NCBI GenBank assembly: GCA_963821095.1 | Contig: CAWGCJ010000002.1 | Coordinates: 434,001-498,000, forward strand | Origin: CAVPHV01 sp963821095 | GTDB lineage: Bacteria > Actinomycetota > Acidimicrobiia > Spongiisociales > UBA5794 | Length of the DNA stretch: 64,000 nt | Reading direction: 5' to 3' | In this document: positions 8,352-17,292 of the stretch, one piece after another | How the letters are laid out: every line of letters starts with the position of its first letter | Position numbering within the stretch: the stretch's first letter is position 1 | Position numbers and translations under genes: made by a program | The notes under the pieces: model-generated | The model's database searches: none | What the model was told of the DNA's origin: nothing | What the model saw: only the letters and a program-made list of their open reading frames with translations

Positions 8352-10865
8352 TCAGGCCGACAGAACCCGCGTATCGCCGGTTGTGGGATCACGATCGAGC
8401 TCGATCAGATCCTCGATTCGATGCCGCAACTCGGGGACGTGGCTGACGATGACCACGAGCCGTTGCTGGTCTTCGGCGACAAGGGTCTCGACTCCCTCCA
8501 TCGCCAGGTCCAGATGCTCGGGGTCAAGAGCGCCGAACCCCTCATCGAGGAAGAATGAATCCAGACGACCCCCGGTGCGAGCCACCATCTCGGCCAAGGC
8601 GAGCGCGAGGGCCAGAGAGGCAAGGAACGTCTCGCCACCGGAAAGGCTATCTGCCTTGCGCTCGGCGTCTGCCGCGGTGAGGTCCACGACGTCGAAGCTG
8701 CCGCCCTCGCTGAAGCGATAGCGGCCGGAGGACAACCGCTGGAAATGGTCACTTCCCAGTTCGGCGAGGCTGGCTCGCTCTTCGTCCAGGAGAAACCGCA
8801 CGAACCGTGAGTCGGTGAGGTCGGAGGCAATCCGCCGATACCGCCCCAGATCAGCAACAAGTCGCTCGTGCCCACTGCGCAGTTCATCCGCCGCAGCGAC
8901 CTCGGCCTCGTCTCGGTTCAGTTCGACCGTTCGCAACTCGATCTGGGCCCGGATCTCAGCGACGGCGGACCCAAAGTCGTCGGTGACCCCGAGGTCGGCC
9001 AGCAGCGCACTCCGTGCCGAGGCCGCGGTAGATCGAGCGAGTTGTGCCGCCTCGACATCGTGGATGAGTTCGGCCATCCGCTTGTCCCATCGCTCCCGCA
9101 ACCCGTCGAGACCGCGGCTCAGGTCGGCGGGGCTTTCGCCGAACTCCGAATCAACGTCGAGACGGGCCGCGAGGTCCGCCAGTTCGAGCCTGAGCTGAGC
9201 TACCTCACGGGCCGTCGTCTGCTCATCTCGAATCGCCTGGTCGTGATCCTGCCGGACCCGATCAACGACCTTGCGGGCATCGGCAGCCGCGGTAGTCACG
9301 AGGCGAAGCCGCTCGCGAAGTGTCTCCAGCCCCCGGACCGGATCCGAGTCGCCGAGCAACTCCTGCAACTGCTGATGCCCGCCCTGCACGGCAGCTTGCG
9401 CCTGGTCCAATTCGGCAGTCACGGCCTCCTCCTGGGCGACGAGGGCGGCGATCGACTCCTTCACCGCGGAGAGCCGCTCAGCACTGCCACGTTGATCGGC
9501 CACCGCGGCGGTCTTGGCGGCATCTGCGCCGTCCCGGACCCGGCGGGCCTCGCCGACCTCGGCCTCGGCATGGTCGAGGTCCGGGGCCGGCGCCGTTGCC
9601 GGCACTGCGGCGACCTCCTGGGCACACACGGGACAGGGTGCCCCTGCGGCAAGTTCGGCGCGCAGCACAACGGCCATGCCGGCGTGCTCAGCAGCATGGA
9701 GCGCGGCCTCGGCCCGCGCACACCTGGCTCCCGCCTCCGTCGCGGCTCTTGAAGCAGCAGCAACCTCCTGATCGGCGGCCGCCACAGCCGCCTCTGCCTT
9801 GCGTCGGCCTGCATCGAGGTCGGCTGATCGTTCTGTCAGAGCCTTGCGCCGCACCTCGAGATCGTGGACCGCCTTCTCCAATGGCCTCGCCGCGGCCATC
9901 AGGGCAGCGGCCTGTTCGATTGCCTCTTGGGTGCCGGCCTGTTCGAGTTCAACCAACGTCACCTCGGCGCGGGCAGCATCGGCTTGGGCCTGCTCGAGGA
10001 GTCCGGCGAGGTCCGACCTGCGCTGTGCCGCATCGGCCGCTTCCTTCAGCAGTGACCTGGACGACTCTTGCTCCGGCAGCCGACCGGCATGGCGCTGCAA
10101 CTCAGTTCGCTGCGTTTCCAGCGACTCGACCAAGGTCGTGGACTCGACCATCTGCCGATCGAGGCCCTTGAGCTTCGGGGCAGCCTTCTCGAGAGAGTCA
10201 AGACGCTGCGCCGCCAACTGGATGGTGGCCCGGTGTTCAACGATCCGTTGGGCGACCCGTTCGAGTTGCTCGACACGCACGGCAACCTTTTCGATTTCCA
10301 CGGTGAGTTCGCCTGCTCGCGACTTCGCCACCGCTCGCATTCGGTCGATCCGATCGTGACCGAAGACACCCTTCAACACCTTGTCTCGCTCGCTGGGCCG
10401 CGCCGACAGGAACTCGGCGAACTGGCCCTGCGCCAGCAGCACAGAGCGGCGGAAGGCGTCGAACTCCAGACCAAGAAGCTCAACCACCTTGGCGTTGACC
10501 TCGGCTTCCTGGGTGATGGTCTCAACCGGCTCGGCATCTGCCTCGTCGGATTCAAAACGGTAGAGGGCGTGCTGACTTTGCCCCTTGACCCGCAGCAGCC
10601 TGGCGGCTTCCCACACTTCACCTTCGACCTCGAACCTCAGGGCGACCGCCCCGTCGGCCGCCCGTTGGTGGATGAGGCTCTTGGTTGCGGAGGCGATCGT
10701 CGGGGTCTTGCCGTACAGCGCAAACGAAATGGCGTCGAGTAACGAAGACTTGCCACTGCCAATCGGACCGACGACACCGACAAAGCGCCGGTCGCGGAAG
10801 TCGAACCGGGCTTCGTCGCCAAAATAGGAGCGGAAGTTGCGGAGCCGCAGCTCAAGGGGACGGAT
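8352..10865 (-). CDS. sbcC: SbcC/Rad50-type SMC-like ATPase, probable ATC start
   Basis: An exonuclease-complex ATPase of about 837 residues that pairs with SbcD to process DNA ends and hairpins. Walker A (GPIGSGKSS) lies about 35 residues from the start. Long coiled coils flank a zinc hook (CPVC in PCPVCAQEV). The C-terminus has the ABC signature (SLSGGETF) and Walker B (FFLDEGFGALD). The domain-complete frame has no ATG, GTG or TTG between the preceding in-frame stop and Walker A; the first GTG, at 10616, would remove Walker A. A strong GGGAGGAGG sits 6 nt before an ATC at 10865, which begins IRPLELRLRNF, the usual SbcC start with Ile for Met. It overlaps sbcD by 14 bp. Confidence 0.87.
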   Translation of the reverse strand: MRPLELRLRNFRSYFGDEARFDFRDRRFVGVVGPIGSGKSSLLDAISFALYGKTPTIASATKSLIHQRAADGAVALRFEVEGEVWEAARLLRVKGQSQHALYRFESDEADAEPVETITQEAEVNAKVVELLGLEFDAFRRSVLLAQGQFAEFLSARPSERDKVLKGVFGHDRIDRMRAVAKSRAGELTVEIEKVAVRVEQLERVAQRIVEHRATIQLAAQRLDSLEKAAPKLKGLDRQMVESTTLVESLETQRTELQRHAGRLPEQESSRSLLKEAADAAQRRSDLAGLLEQAQADAARAEVTLVELEQAGTQEAIEQAAALMAAARPLEKAVHDLEVRRKALTERSADLDAGRRKAEAAVAAADQEVAAASRAATEAGARCARAEAALHAAEHAGMAVVLRAELAAGAPCPVCAQEVAAVPATAPAPDLDHAEAEVGEARRVRDGADAAKTAAVADQRGSAERLSAVKESIAALVAQEEAVTAELDQAQAAVQGGHQQLQELLGDSDPVRGLETLRERLRLVTTAAADARKVVDRVRQDHDQAIRDEQTTAREVAQLRLELADLAARLDVDSEFGESPADLSRGLDGLRERWDKRMAELIHDVEAAQLARSTAASARSALLADLGVTDDFGSAVAEIRAQIELRTVELNRDEAEVAAADELRSGHERLVADLGRYRRIASDLTDSRFVRFLLDEERASLAELGSDHFQRLSSGRYRFSEGGSFDVVDLTAADAERKADSLSGGETFLASLALALALAEMVARTGGRLDSFFLDEGFGALDPEHLDLAMEGVETLVAEDQQRLVVIVSHVPELRHRIEDLIELDRDPTTGDTRVLSA

Positions 10866-12021
10866 ATCCGGCCTCCTCCCGTACGGTTCGGAACGCCGCC
10901 ATCAGCTCAGCGTCCGGCGCAACGTTCTCGAGCCCCTCGTAGTACAACGCATAGAGTTCCTCGAGGCTGCGGCCGCCTCGGGGTTCCGCGGAACTCTCGA
11001 TGCGGGGATAGTCGGCGTGCACCTTGACGAGGTAGTCGAACTCCTCGCGGGCTCGATCGGCCAGCCCGGGGTCGGGCCCTGCGGTCTCGACGGTCAAGTC
11101 GAGATACGCCTCGTGAACATCATCGCGCTGCAGCACGTCATGCCAGGTTCCCGTCGCTCGAACCAGACGCCGGCCGGCAGTGAGTGGAATCGACCGCACC
11201 TTCGCCGGAAGGCCCGGTTCGGCTTCAACGATCACGACCCGCTTCCGTTCGCCGGCCTCACCAAAATCCAACTCGAGCAACGAGCCGGCATATTCGGCGG
11301 GGGCCTTCGCCCCCGGCACCGGTTGTGGGGCGTGGATGTGGCCGAGCGCCACATACTGTGGTCCGGGCGGAATCGCATCCGGGGTCGCGGTGTACGCCTC
11401 GCCCATGTGCAACTCCCGTTCGCCCCGGGGGGCACCGTGACCGTGCACCTTGGCACCACCGACAAAGAAGTGGGCGACCAACAGGGTCACGGCGTCGGTG
11501 CCGGCCAACTCGTCGGCGTAACAGCTGTATGCCTCAGAAATGGCCCGAAGCCGGTCGGCGTATTTCTTGTAGTGCTCCTCGGTCGGCTCCCACACGTGGA
11601 AGGCTCTCCCTTCCCGCAGGAACGGAAAGCAGCTGACGACGGCGCGGCCTCCCGGTGTCGGCAGGTCGAGGACGCCGCCCTCGTCGGGCCGCTTGATGGT
11701 TCCCACCAGGTGGATGTTCTGTTCGCGCAGGAAAGGTGCCAACGCCTCGAAGAATCCCGGTGAGTCGTGGTTCCCCGCGATCACCACGACGGGACGCCGC
11801 CCGTGATCGCTCAGCGCCACCAGACCGGCCAGGCCGATGTTGAGCGCCTCGATCGGCGGCATGGGCCGGTCGAACAGATCCCCGCTGTGAACCACCAGAT
11901 CAACATCCTCACCCTCCGCAATGGTGGCGACTTCGGCGATGGCGGCGCGGTACTCCTCGGACCGGTCGTAACGGCCAATTCGCTTGCCGACATGCCAGTC
12001 GGAGGTGTGGAGGATCTTCAC
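10852..12021 (-). CDS. sbcD: SbcD/Mre11-type nuclease
   Basis: A 389-residue metallophosphoesterase and the nuclease partner of SbcC. Metal-binding motifs appear in order: TSDWHVGK (residues 6-13), VVHSGDLFD, IAGNHDSP, and later VALGHIH. It opens duplex ends and hairpins with Mn2+ in an ATP-dependent complex. The GTG at 12021 overlaps the herA stop as GTGA, and the encoded VKILHTSDWH is the standard SbcD N-terminus. It is the third gene of nurA-herA-sbcD-sbcC. Its 3' end carries the Shine-Dalgarno sequence of sbcC. Confidence 0.92.
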   Translation of the reverse strand: MKILHTSDWHVGKRIGRYDRSEEYRAAIAEVATIAEGEDVDLVVHSGDLFDRPMPPIEALNIGLAGLVALSDHGRRPVVVIAGNHDSPGFFEALAPFLREQNIHLVGTIKRPDEGGVLDLPTPGGRAVVSCFPFLREGRAFHVWEPTEEHYKKYADRLRAISEAYSCYADELAGTDAVTLLVAHFFVGGAKVHGHGAPRGERELHMGEAYTATPDAIPPGPQYVALGHIHAPQPVPGAKAPAEYAGSLLELDFGEAGERKRVVIVEAEPGLPAKVRSIPLTAGRRLVRATGTWHDVLQRDDVHEAYLDLTVETAGPDPGLADRAREEFDYLVKVHADYPRIESSAEPRGGRSLEELYALYYEGLENVAPDAELMAAFRTVREEAGYPSP

Positions 12022-13772
12022 TGGAGCCCGGCAAACGGATCGCGGCCATCTTCGACAACTTCTTCTTTTCGAGTTGCCCACGGCGGGAAGGGGAAGTCGA
12101 CGACCAGGGGAACGGGAATCGATGGCTGGCTCACCACCATCGTGCCCGGCTTCAGCAAACGTGCCCTGGCCCGGGTGGATGGCAACATCCAGCCGTATTC
12201 GACCCGCTCAGCTTCGGCGGCGTCGAGTCGGCCCGCCACGCGGATCGCAGCGTTCTCCATGACCTCGGGAGCGACCCGTGACGCGCTCTGCTGGGCGCCG
12301 ACGAGCAGCACGCCGAGCGAGCGGCCCCGTTGCGCAATGTCGATCAGCATCTCCTTCAGCGGACTGCTGCCTTCGCGCGGCGCGTACTTGTTCAGTTCGT
12401 CGAGCACGATCACCGACAGCGGCAACCGCTGCCCCGTCATCTCCTTCTCGGCGAAGGTCTCGGCCAGCAGCGCACCGACGACAAAGCGTTGCCCAAGGTC
12501 GTGCAACGTCTGGATGCCGACCACGGTCACCTGCGCCGCCATTCGGTCGATCCTCCGGCTCTCGCCGGCCCGTACCAAATGGCCGAGCCTCATGGCAGCC
12601 GCGTGGAGGCGTCGCACGAATGCCGAAATGGTCCCCGCCTGGACCCGGCCGGTCCACCGTTGGTCGGGGGGTGCTTCGCCGTCCTCGGGATCGACGTATT
12701 CCTCCACGGCGGCGACCAGGTCGCGCAGGTCGCGGATAACCGGTTCACCGCGGTTGGGGGTCACGACGTCTCCGGGTCTGAGCCCCTCCGACGGGTCTCT
12801 GAGCACCACGGCACCCGGCTCGCCCGCAACGTCGACCGCAAACCGCCGCAGCTGGGCACGGACCCGCTCCTCGATGAACGGAATCTGGTTCCGGCTGTCG
12901 CTGGCGTCCGTGAACAGGAACCGCAGCAAGCCATCATCGATGAACTCGCGTGGGGTCCACGAGAACGCGGCAACCCCTTCCTGGCGACCACCGGTGTCCG
13001 GAACGACCACGTCACCAGACCGGGGCTGCGGCGGTGCCCAGAACCCCACGGACGGGAAGGGGGCGGGGGCAACTCCGAGCGACTGCCAGGCCTCAGCGGC
13101 CGCATCGTCGAAGTAGCGGTTGCGCTTGTCCAACCAAAGCAGGTCCTCGCCCTTGACGTTGAACACCAGAACGCGCAGATTGGCGGCGCCTTCGCCGAGC
13201 ACCTCGGGCTTGGCGGTCAACAAACGGAGGAAGAACAGTGCGAACGATGTCTTGGTGGCCACTCCACTGATGCCCGAGATCGACATGTGCCCGCCCTTGC
13301 GACCGTCGAAGAAGTCCAGGTCGACGAACACCGGCTCTCCGTCGCGGCCGATACCGATCGGCAGGGGGCGACCCATCTCATCGACGTAGAGGGCCTTGCG
13401 CCGCTCTTCACCGTGCGCTCGCTCGACGACCTCACCGGGGTCGGTCGACACCCACACCTCTGGATCGAGCCGGGTAACGGCCACTTGAGCAGAACGCACC
13501 TTTGCCCCCGGGAGAATTCCCTCGGCCGCAATACGATGGGTGTCGCTCTCGTAGCTGGCACCTTCGTAGATGGCCTCGACCTCGGTCACCATGCCGTAGG
13601 TGCGCACTTCGCCCCGCTGGGGCACCTCGGTCCGCACCACCACCAGGTCATCGAGCTGCAGGTACTCTTCTTGGTCGAGCACCACCCTGAACTCGCGGGT
13701 CGAGGTGTGCTGCGTACCGAGGACACGTCCGACCCCGAGTCTGGCTGGGCTCGATGGTGTGTTCTCGGTCAT
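12018..13772 (-). CDS. herA: HerA-like hexameric DNA translocase
   Basis: A 584-residue ATPase of the HerA/FtsK superfamily (DUF87). An N-terminal HAS-barrel-like region (about 1-140) precedes a P-loop region in which GISGVATKTS is a divergent Walker A lacking the usual GSGKS. Walker B is LSVIVLDELNKYAP. HerA is known to form a hexameric pump that feeds DNA to the NurA nuclease during end resection. The ATG at 13772 overlaps the nurA stop as ATGA, although an open frame reaches 14066. The altered P-loop may mean changed nucleotide handling, but the KT/S pair is kept. Confidence 0.85.
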   Translation of the reverse strand: MTENTPSSPARLGVGRVLGTQHTSTREFRVVLDQEEYLQLDDLVVVRTEVPQRGEVRTYGMVTEVEAIYEGASYESDTHRIAAEGILPGAKVRSAQVAVTRLDPEVWVSTDPGEVVERAHGEERRKALYVDEMGRPLPIGIGRDGEPVFVDLDFFDGRKGGHMSISGISGVATKTSFALFFLRLLTAKPEVLGEGAANLRVLVFNVKGEDLLWLDKRNRYFDDAAAEAWQSLGVAPAPFPSVGFWAPPQPRSGDVVVPDTGGRQEGVAAFSWTPREFIDDGLLRFLFTDASDSRNQIPFIEERVRAQLRRFAVDVAGEPGAVVLRDPSEGLRPGDVVTPNRGEPVIRDLRDLVAAVEEYVDPEDGEAPPDQRWTGRVQAGTISAFVRRLHAAAMRLGHLVRAGESRRIDRMAAQVTVVGIQTLHDLGQRFVVGALLAETFAEKEMTGQRLPLSVIVLDELNKYAPREGSSPLKEMLIDIAQRGRSLGVLLVGAQQSASRVAPEVMENAAIRVAGRLDAAEAERVEYGWMLPSTRARARLLKPGTMVVSQPSIPVPLVVDFPFPPWATRKEEVVEDGRDPFAGLQ

Positions 13773-14731
13773 GAGGTCGCTCCTGCAATGGTTGGTTGGC
13801 GCATCACGGCGCTGCGGAGGGCGCGGTAGACAAATCCGGGGTCGCCCAGGCGGCGTCGCAACTCGCGTTCGAGTGCGGCGATCGGTACAAGGTTCTGCGG
13901 TGCCCGGGGATCGATGTGCGGTTCGGACGCTACCTGGGGCAGCACTGCGGACGTCCGGTTGGCGACGACAACTGCCGTCTTGAGATCGAGGTGGCTGGAG
14001 ACCTCGGCGCGCACCACACCGCTCCACGAGTGTCCTCCGTCGAGATCGGCAAGCCTCTGGTACCACGAGTACCGGGGATAGGCGCCGCCCTTGCCGATGA
14101 GGAACAGCGGCGTCCGCTGACCGGCGCGCAGGCGGCCGACGATCGGACTGGTCGCCGGTGTCAGATATGGAGCCCGATGTGACTTGATGTAGCCGACCTT
14201 CTCGGTGGCCGACAGGTCGTTGATTGGACCGTCGGCGATGACAAACAGCCCCGATTGGGCCATCTCCTCGGAGAGCACCGCTTCAGCCTGGCGCATGGCG
14301 CTGTGGAACCGCTTCACGAGCACGCCGGGGTCGGAATCCGGCACCGACTCACTGCGATAGGTCAGCTGGGGCCCGGCGACCGGAATCGGTGCTGCCTTCC
14401 CGTTTCCGAAGACGGCCAGCCGCTCGATCCTGGCGTGAGTCAGCTCCGATGATGGGACCCTTCGATCCCACACCACACCACCAACCCCGAATGTGCCGCA
14501 GATACCGGGAACCGGGCCATCCGGTTCATCGATAGTGAGCCGAGCATCAACTCGCCGGACTCCATCGACAAACCCGACCCGCGCCACGCCGTCATCGACC
14601 CCGTCGATCGGAGCCCAAAGACCTTCAACCTCGACCGACTCATCGACCTTGCCCTCATCGGCGAGTGCCTCATCGGTTTCGTACGGACTCCCGTATTCCG
14701 GGGCCCATCCCTCGACGTAGAGCTGTGCCAT
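13769..14731 (-). CDS. nurA: NurA-domain nuclease
   Basis: A 320-residue protein with a NurA fold, the RNase H-like nuclease that works with HerA. The segment GFVDGVRRVDARLTID (about residues 60-75) carries the first metal-binding Asp of the NurA motif, and late conserved blocks end near YRALRSAVMRQP. It is the first gene of the four-gene operon, and its stop overlaps the herA start. Its ATG at 14731 follows a TACCAT hexamer by 6 nt, so the whole operon may be read from a leaderless transcript. NurA sequences diverge greatly; the assignment rests on the Asp motif and on the HerA/SbcCD neighbours. Confidence 0.8.
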   Translation of the reverse strand: MAQLYVEGWAPEYGSPYETDEALADEGKVDESVEVEGLWAPIDGVDDGVARVGFVDGVRRVDARLTIDEPDGPVPGICGTFGVGGVVWDRRVPSSELTHARIERLAVFGNGKAAPIPVAGPQLTYRSESVPDSDPGVLVKRFHSAMRQAEAVLSEEMAQSGLFVIADGPINDLSATEKVGYIKSHRAPYLTPATSPIVGRLRAGQRTPLFLIGKGGAYPRYSWYQRLADLDGGHSWSGVVRAEVSSHLDLKTAVVVANRTSAVLPQVASEPHIDPRAPQNLVPIAALERELRRRLGDPGFVYRALRSAVMRQPTIAGATS

Positions 14732-14737
14732 GCGGCG

Positions 14738-14743
14738 ATGGTA
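14738..14743 (-). promoter_or_regulatory. Putative -10 hexamer (TACCAT) before nurA
   Basis: TACCAT on the minus strand ends 6 nt before the nurA ATG at 14731. It is identical in sequence and spacing to the hexamer before the racemase gene, consistent with a leaderless start for the nurA-herA-sbcD-sbcC operon. Confidence 0.5.
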
Positions 14744-14846
14744 CCGGCCGTGAATGACACGCGTGGAATTCGTGCCACCGCCACAACCGGCAGACTCCAG
14801 TCCCGCCGCCGTGGCTAACGTGCGCAAGCGCCCCGGAACCGGAACC

Positions 14847-16364
14847 ATGAGCCAGACCCCCGAATACACACCGCCCCCCGGCGTGGACTACTCCCGCAAG
14901 TGGTGGGTGATGCTGGCCGTGGCCATGGGCATCTTCCTCGGCACCATCGACGGCAGCATCGTCAACGTTGCACTTCCCACCTTGGTCGATGATTTTGAAA
15001 CCTCCTTTGCGGCCGTGCAGTGGGTTGTACTCGGCTACCTGCTCACCCTCGCCACGCTCACCCTCCCGATCGGGCGTCTCGGCGACATGGTGGGCAAGAA
15101 GCGCATCTACACCGTCGGCTTTGGTGTCTTCACACTGTTCTCCGTACTCGCCGGCCTCGCCCCCTCGATCGCGTGGCTGATCGGGGCCCGAATATTCCAA
15201 GCGGTAGGCGCCGCGATGCTGTTTGCCCTGGGTCTCGCCATCGTCACCGAGGCGTTCCCGCCGCACGAACGTGGCCGAGCGCTGGGGATCACGGGTTCCA
15301 TCGTTTCGGTCGGGATCGTGATCGGACCGACCGTCGGCGGCTTGCTGATCGACGCCCTCTCGTGGCATTGGATCTTCTTCGTCAACCTGCCGGTCGGGAT
15401 CATCGGAACACTGACGGCGATGCGCTTCATCCCCAACGTTCCGCCGCCCGGCAGGCAGCGGTTCGACTTCCTCGGCGGAGTCACCTTCTTCGTGGCGCTG
15501 CTGTCGTTCATGCTCGCCCTCACCATCGGCCAGGAACGCGGCTTCACCGCTGGCGCCGTCCTGGGACTGTTCGCTCTTGCCGCGGTGGCGCTCGTTGCGT
15601 TCGTTGCGGTTGAGCGCCGCGCCGAGCAGCCGATGCTCGACCTGACGCTCTTCCGAAATCGCCTGCTCAGCGTCAACCTCATCACGGGGTGGATCACGTT
15701 CATCGGAATCGCGGGACTGTTGATCCTGCTCCCCTTCTACCTGCAGGATGTCCTCGGCTACGAACCACGCGAGATCGGACTGCTGCTGGCCGCAGCTCCG
15801 GTCACCCTCGGGATCATGGCGCCGATCAGCGGCATCATCTCCGACCGGGTGGGACCACGACCGGTGACCGTCGCCGGCCTGGCGATTCTGGTGGTCGCCT
15901 ATCTATTCGCGATGACCCTGGGCGTTGACACGACCGCGCTCCACTACATCGCCGTCATGATCCCGATTGGGATCGGGATGGGCGTATTCCAGTCCCCCAA
16001 CAACAGCGCGGTGATGGGTTCGGTACCCCAGCAACGGCTGGGGGTTACTTCGGGGATGCTCGCCATCACCAGGATCACGGGCCAGATCACGGGGATCGCC
16101 GTCCTCGGCGCCATCTGGGCGGCCCGAGTTGCCGCCATCACAGGATCGCCCGGCGACGCCAGCGACGCTCCGCCCACTGCTCAAGCCGCGGCGCTCCAGG
16201 ACACCATCCTGGTGGTGGTCATCGCAATGGCTGGTGCGTTGGCGCTGGCGGCGTGGGGATGGCGGCTCGAACGACGCCAGAACCGGGCACCCTCAGACTC
16301 CGGGTTGCGCCGCGAAGCCGCCGGTTCGACTACCCCATCGGGAGCCGGGCAACCCGATCGGTGA
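14847..16364 (+). CDS. MFS drug exporter, DHA2 (EmrB/QacA-like) family
   Basis: A 505-residue transporter with about 14 membrane helices. The motif GSIVNVALPTLVDDF in the first helix and loop is diagnostic for DHA2 proton-driven multidrug exporters. GRLGDMVGKKRIYTVG is MFS motif A, and GPTVGGLLIDALSWHWIFFVNLPVG is motif C followed by the family-typical NLPVG. The ATG at 14847 starts a short hydrophilic leader; the frame is open further upstream. The 3' end overlaps the convergent nucleoside hydrolase gene by 35 bp. The substrate is unknown. Confidence 0.9.
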   Translation: MSQTPEYTPPPGVDYSRKWWVMLAVAMGIFLGTIDGSIVNVALPTLVDDFETSFAAVQWVVLGYLLTLATLTLPIGRLGDMVGKKRIYTVGFGVFTLFSVLAGLAPSIAWLIGARIFQAVGAAMLFALGLAIVTEAFPPHERGRALGITGSIVSVGIVIGPTVGGLLIDALSWHWIFFVNLPVGIIGTLTAMRFIPNVPPPGRQRFDFLGGVTFFVALLSFMLALTIGQERGFTAGAVLGLFALAAVALVAFVAVERRAEQPMLDLTLFRNRLLSVNLITGWITFIGIAGLLILLPFYLQDVLGYEPREIGLLLAAAPVTLGIMAPISGIISDRVGPRPVTVAGLAILVVAYLFAMTLGVDTTALHYIAVMIPIGIGMGVFQSPNNSAVMGSVPQQRLGVTSGMLAITRITGQITGIAVLGAIWAARVAAITGSPGDASDAPPTAQAAALQDTILVVVIAMAGALALAAWGWRLERRQNRAPSDSGLRREAAGSTTPSGAGQPDR

Positions 16365-17280
16365 TCAGCGCGTAGAACGCGGCAGCGTCGATCTCGTTCA
16401 TCACCATTGCGTTCGGCTCGTTCCCAGTGACCCCCCACCAGTCGACCAGGGTCATCCCGATCGCCGGTCCCTCATCGGTGGCGACGGCAACGTGGCACTG
16501 CTTGCCACCGAACATCTCGGGCTGCAACAGATAGGCGATCACACAGGGATCGTGGAGCGGTCCGCCGTCGGTCCCGTACTTGTCCATGTCGTACCGGTCG
16601 TAGAAGTCGAGTAGACCGGCAACGGCATCGCCCTGTGGCGTGCCGAGATCACGCAGCGCCTGGAGACGGGCCGCGCTGGTCAGAGCCTGGTGCGTCACGT
16701 CGAGCGGCATCATCGTGATGGGGATGCCGCTGGTGAAGACCAGGTGGGCGGCGTGGGGATCGACCCAGATGTTGAATTCGGCGGCCGGAGTCGTGTTGCC
16801 ACCTTCGAAGAAGGCGCCGCCCATCATGACGATCTCGTGCACCGCCGGGACGATCTCGGGGGCCATCACGAGGGCCATCCCGATGTTGGTCAGTGGGCCA
16901 AGGGTGCACAGCGTGATCGAGTCTTCCGGCGGGTCACGCAGCGTCCTCACCAGGAAGTCGACTGCGTGCGCAGATTGAAGCGGCATCATCGGCTCGGGCA
17001 AATCGGCACCGTCCAGGCCGGTCGGACCGTGGACGTACTCGGCGGTATGCAGCGGCCGCATCATGGGCCGCGAACAGCCGGCGTACACCGGCACGTCGGT
17101 CCTGCCGGCCAGTTCGCACATCTTGCGGGCGTTCTTCTCGGTGAGGGTCAGCGGTACGTTGCCGGCCACTGCGGTGATCCCGAGCACCTCGAGATCCTCG
17201 GGTGAGGCCAAGGCGAGCAACATGGCGACGGCATCGTCCTGGCCGGGGTCCGTGTCGATGATGATCTGGCGTTGACTCAT
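16330..17280 (-). CDS. Inosine/uridine-preferring nucleoside hydrolase family
   Basis: A 316-residue enzyme that cleaves the N-glycosidic bond of ribonucleosides to base and ribose. The Ca2+-binding signature DTDPGQDDA is at residues 9-17. Further conserved blocks include ITAVAGNVPL, EIVMMGGAF, EFNIWVDPHAA and HDPCVIAYLL, the last holding the His near the base. It lies beside a ribokinase, which could phosphorylate the released ribose, so the pair forms a salvage route. A TAGCCT hexamer ends 6 nt before the ATG. Base preference cannot be read from sequence. Confidence 0.9.
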   Translation of the reverse strand: MSQRQIIIDTDPGQDDAVAMLLALASPEDLEVLGITAVAGNVPLTLTEKNARKMCELAGRTDVPVYAGCSRPMMRPLHTAEYVHGPTGLDGADLPEPMMPLQSAHAVDFLVRTLRDPPEDSITLCTLGPLTNIGMALVMAPEIVPAVHEIVMMGGAFFEGGNTTPAAEFNIWVDPHAAHLVFTSGIPITMMPLDVTHQALTSAARLQALRDLGTPQGDAVAGLLDFYDRYDMDKYGTDGGPLHDPCVIAYLLQPEMFGGKQCHVAVATDEGPAIGMTLVDWWGVTGNEPNAMVMNEIDAAAFYALITDRVARLPMG

Positions 17281-17286
17281 TCGCCG

Positions 17287-17292
17287 AGGCTA
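17287..17292 (-). promoter_or_regulatory. Putative -10 hexamer (TAGCCT) before nucleoside hydrolase
   Basis: TAGCCT on the minus strand ends 6 nt before the ATG at 17280 and lies just past the ribokinase stop at 17290. If used, the hydrolase has its own leaderless promoter rather than relying on read-through from ribokinase. Confidence 0.4.

Noticed and set aside
8352..10616. Taking GTG 10616 as the sbcC start
   Set aside because: It would remove Walker A and the first 83 conserved residues, which are plainly encoded just upstream in the same frame.
12018..14066. Longer HerA start at 14066
   Set aside because: The extra 98 codons are Arg/Pro-rich and antisense-like, overlap nurA coding, and ATG 13772 gives the ATGA overlap.
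8352..14731. Anti-phage defence island built on HerA
   Set aside because: HerA here is paired with NurA and SbcCD without a SIR2, DUF4297 or other effector, so a housekeeping repair role is more likely.
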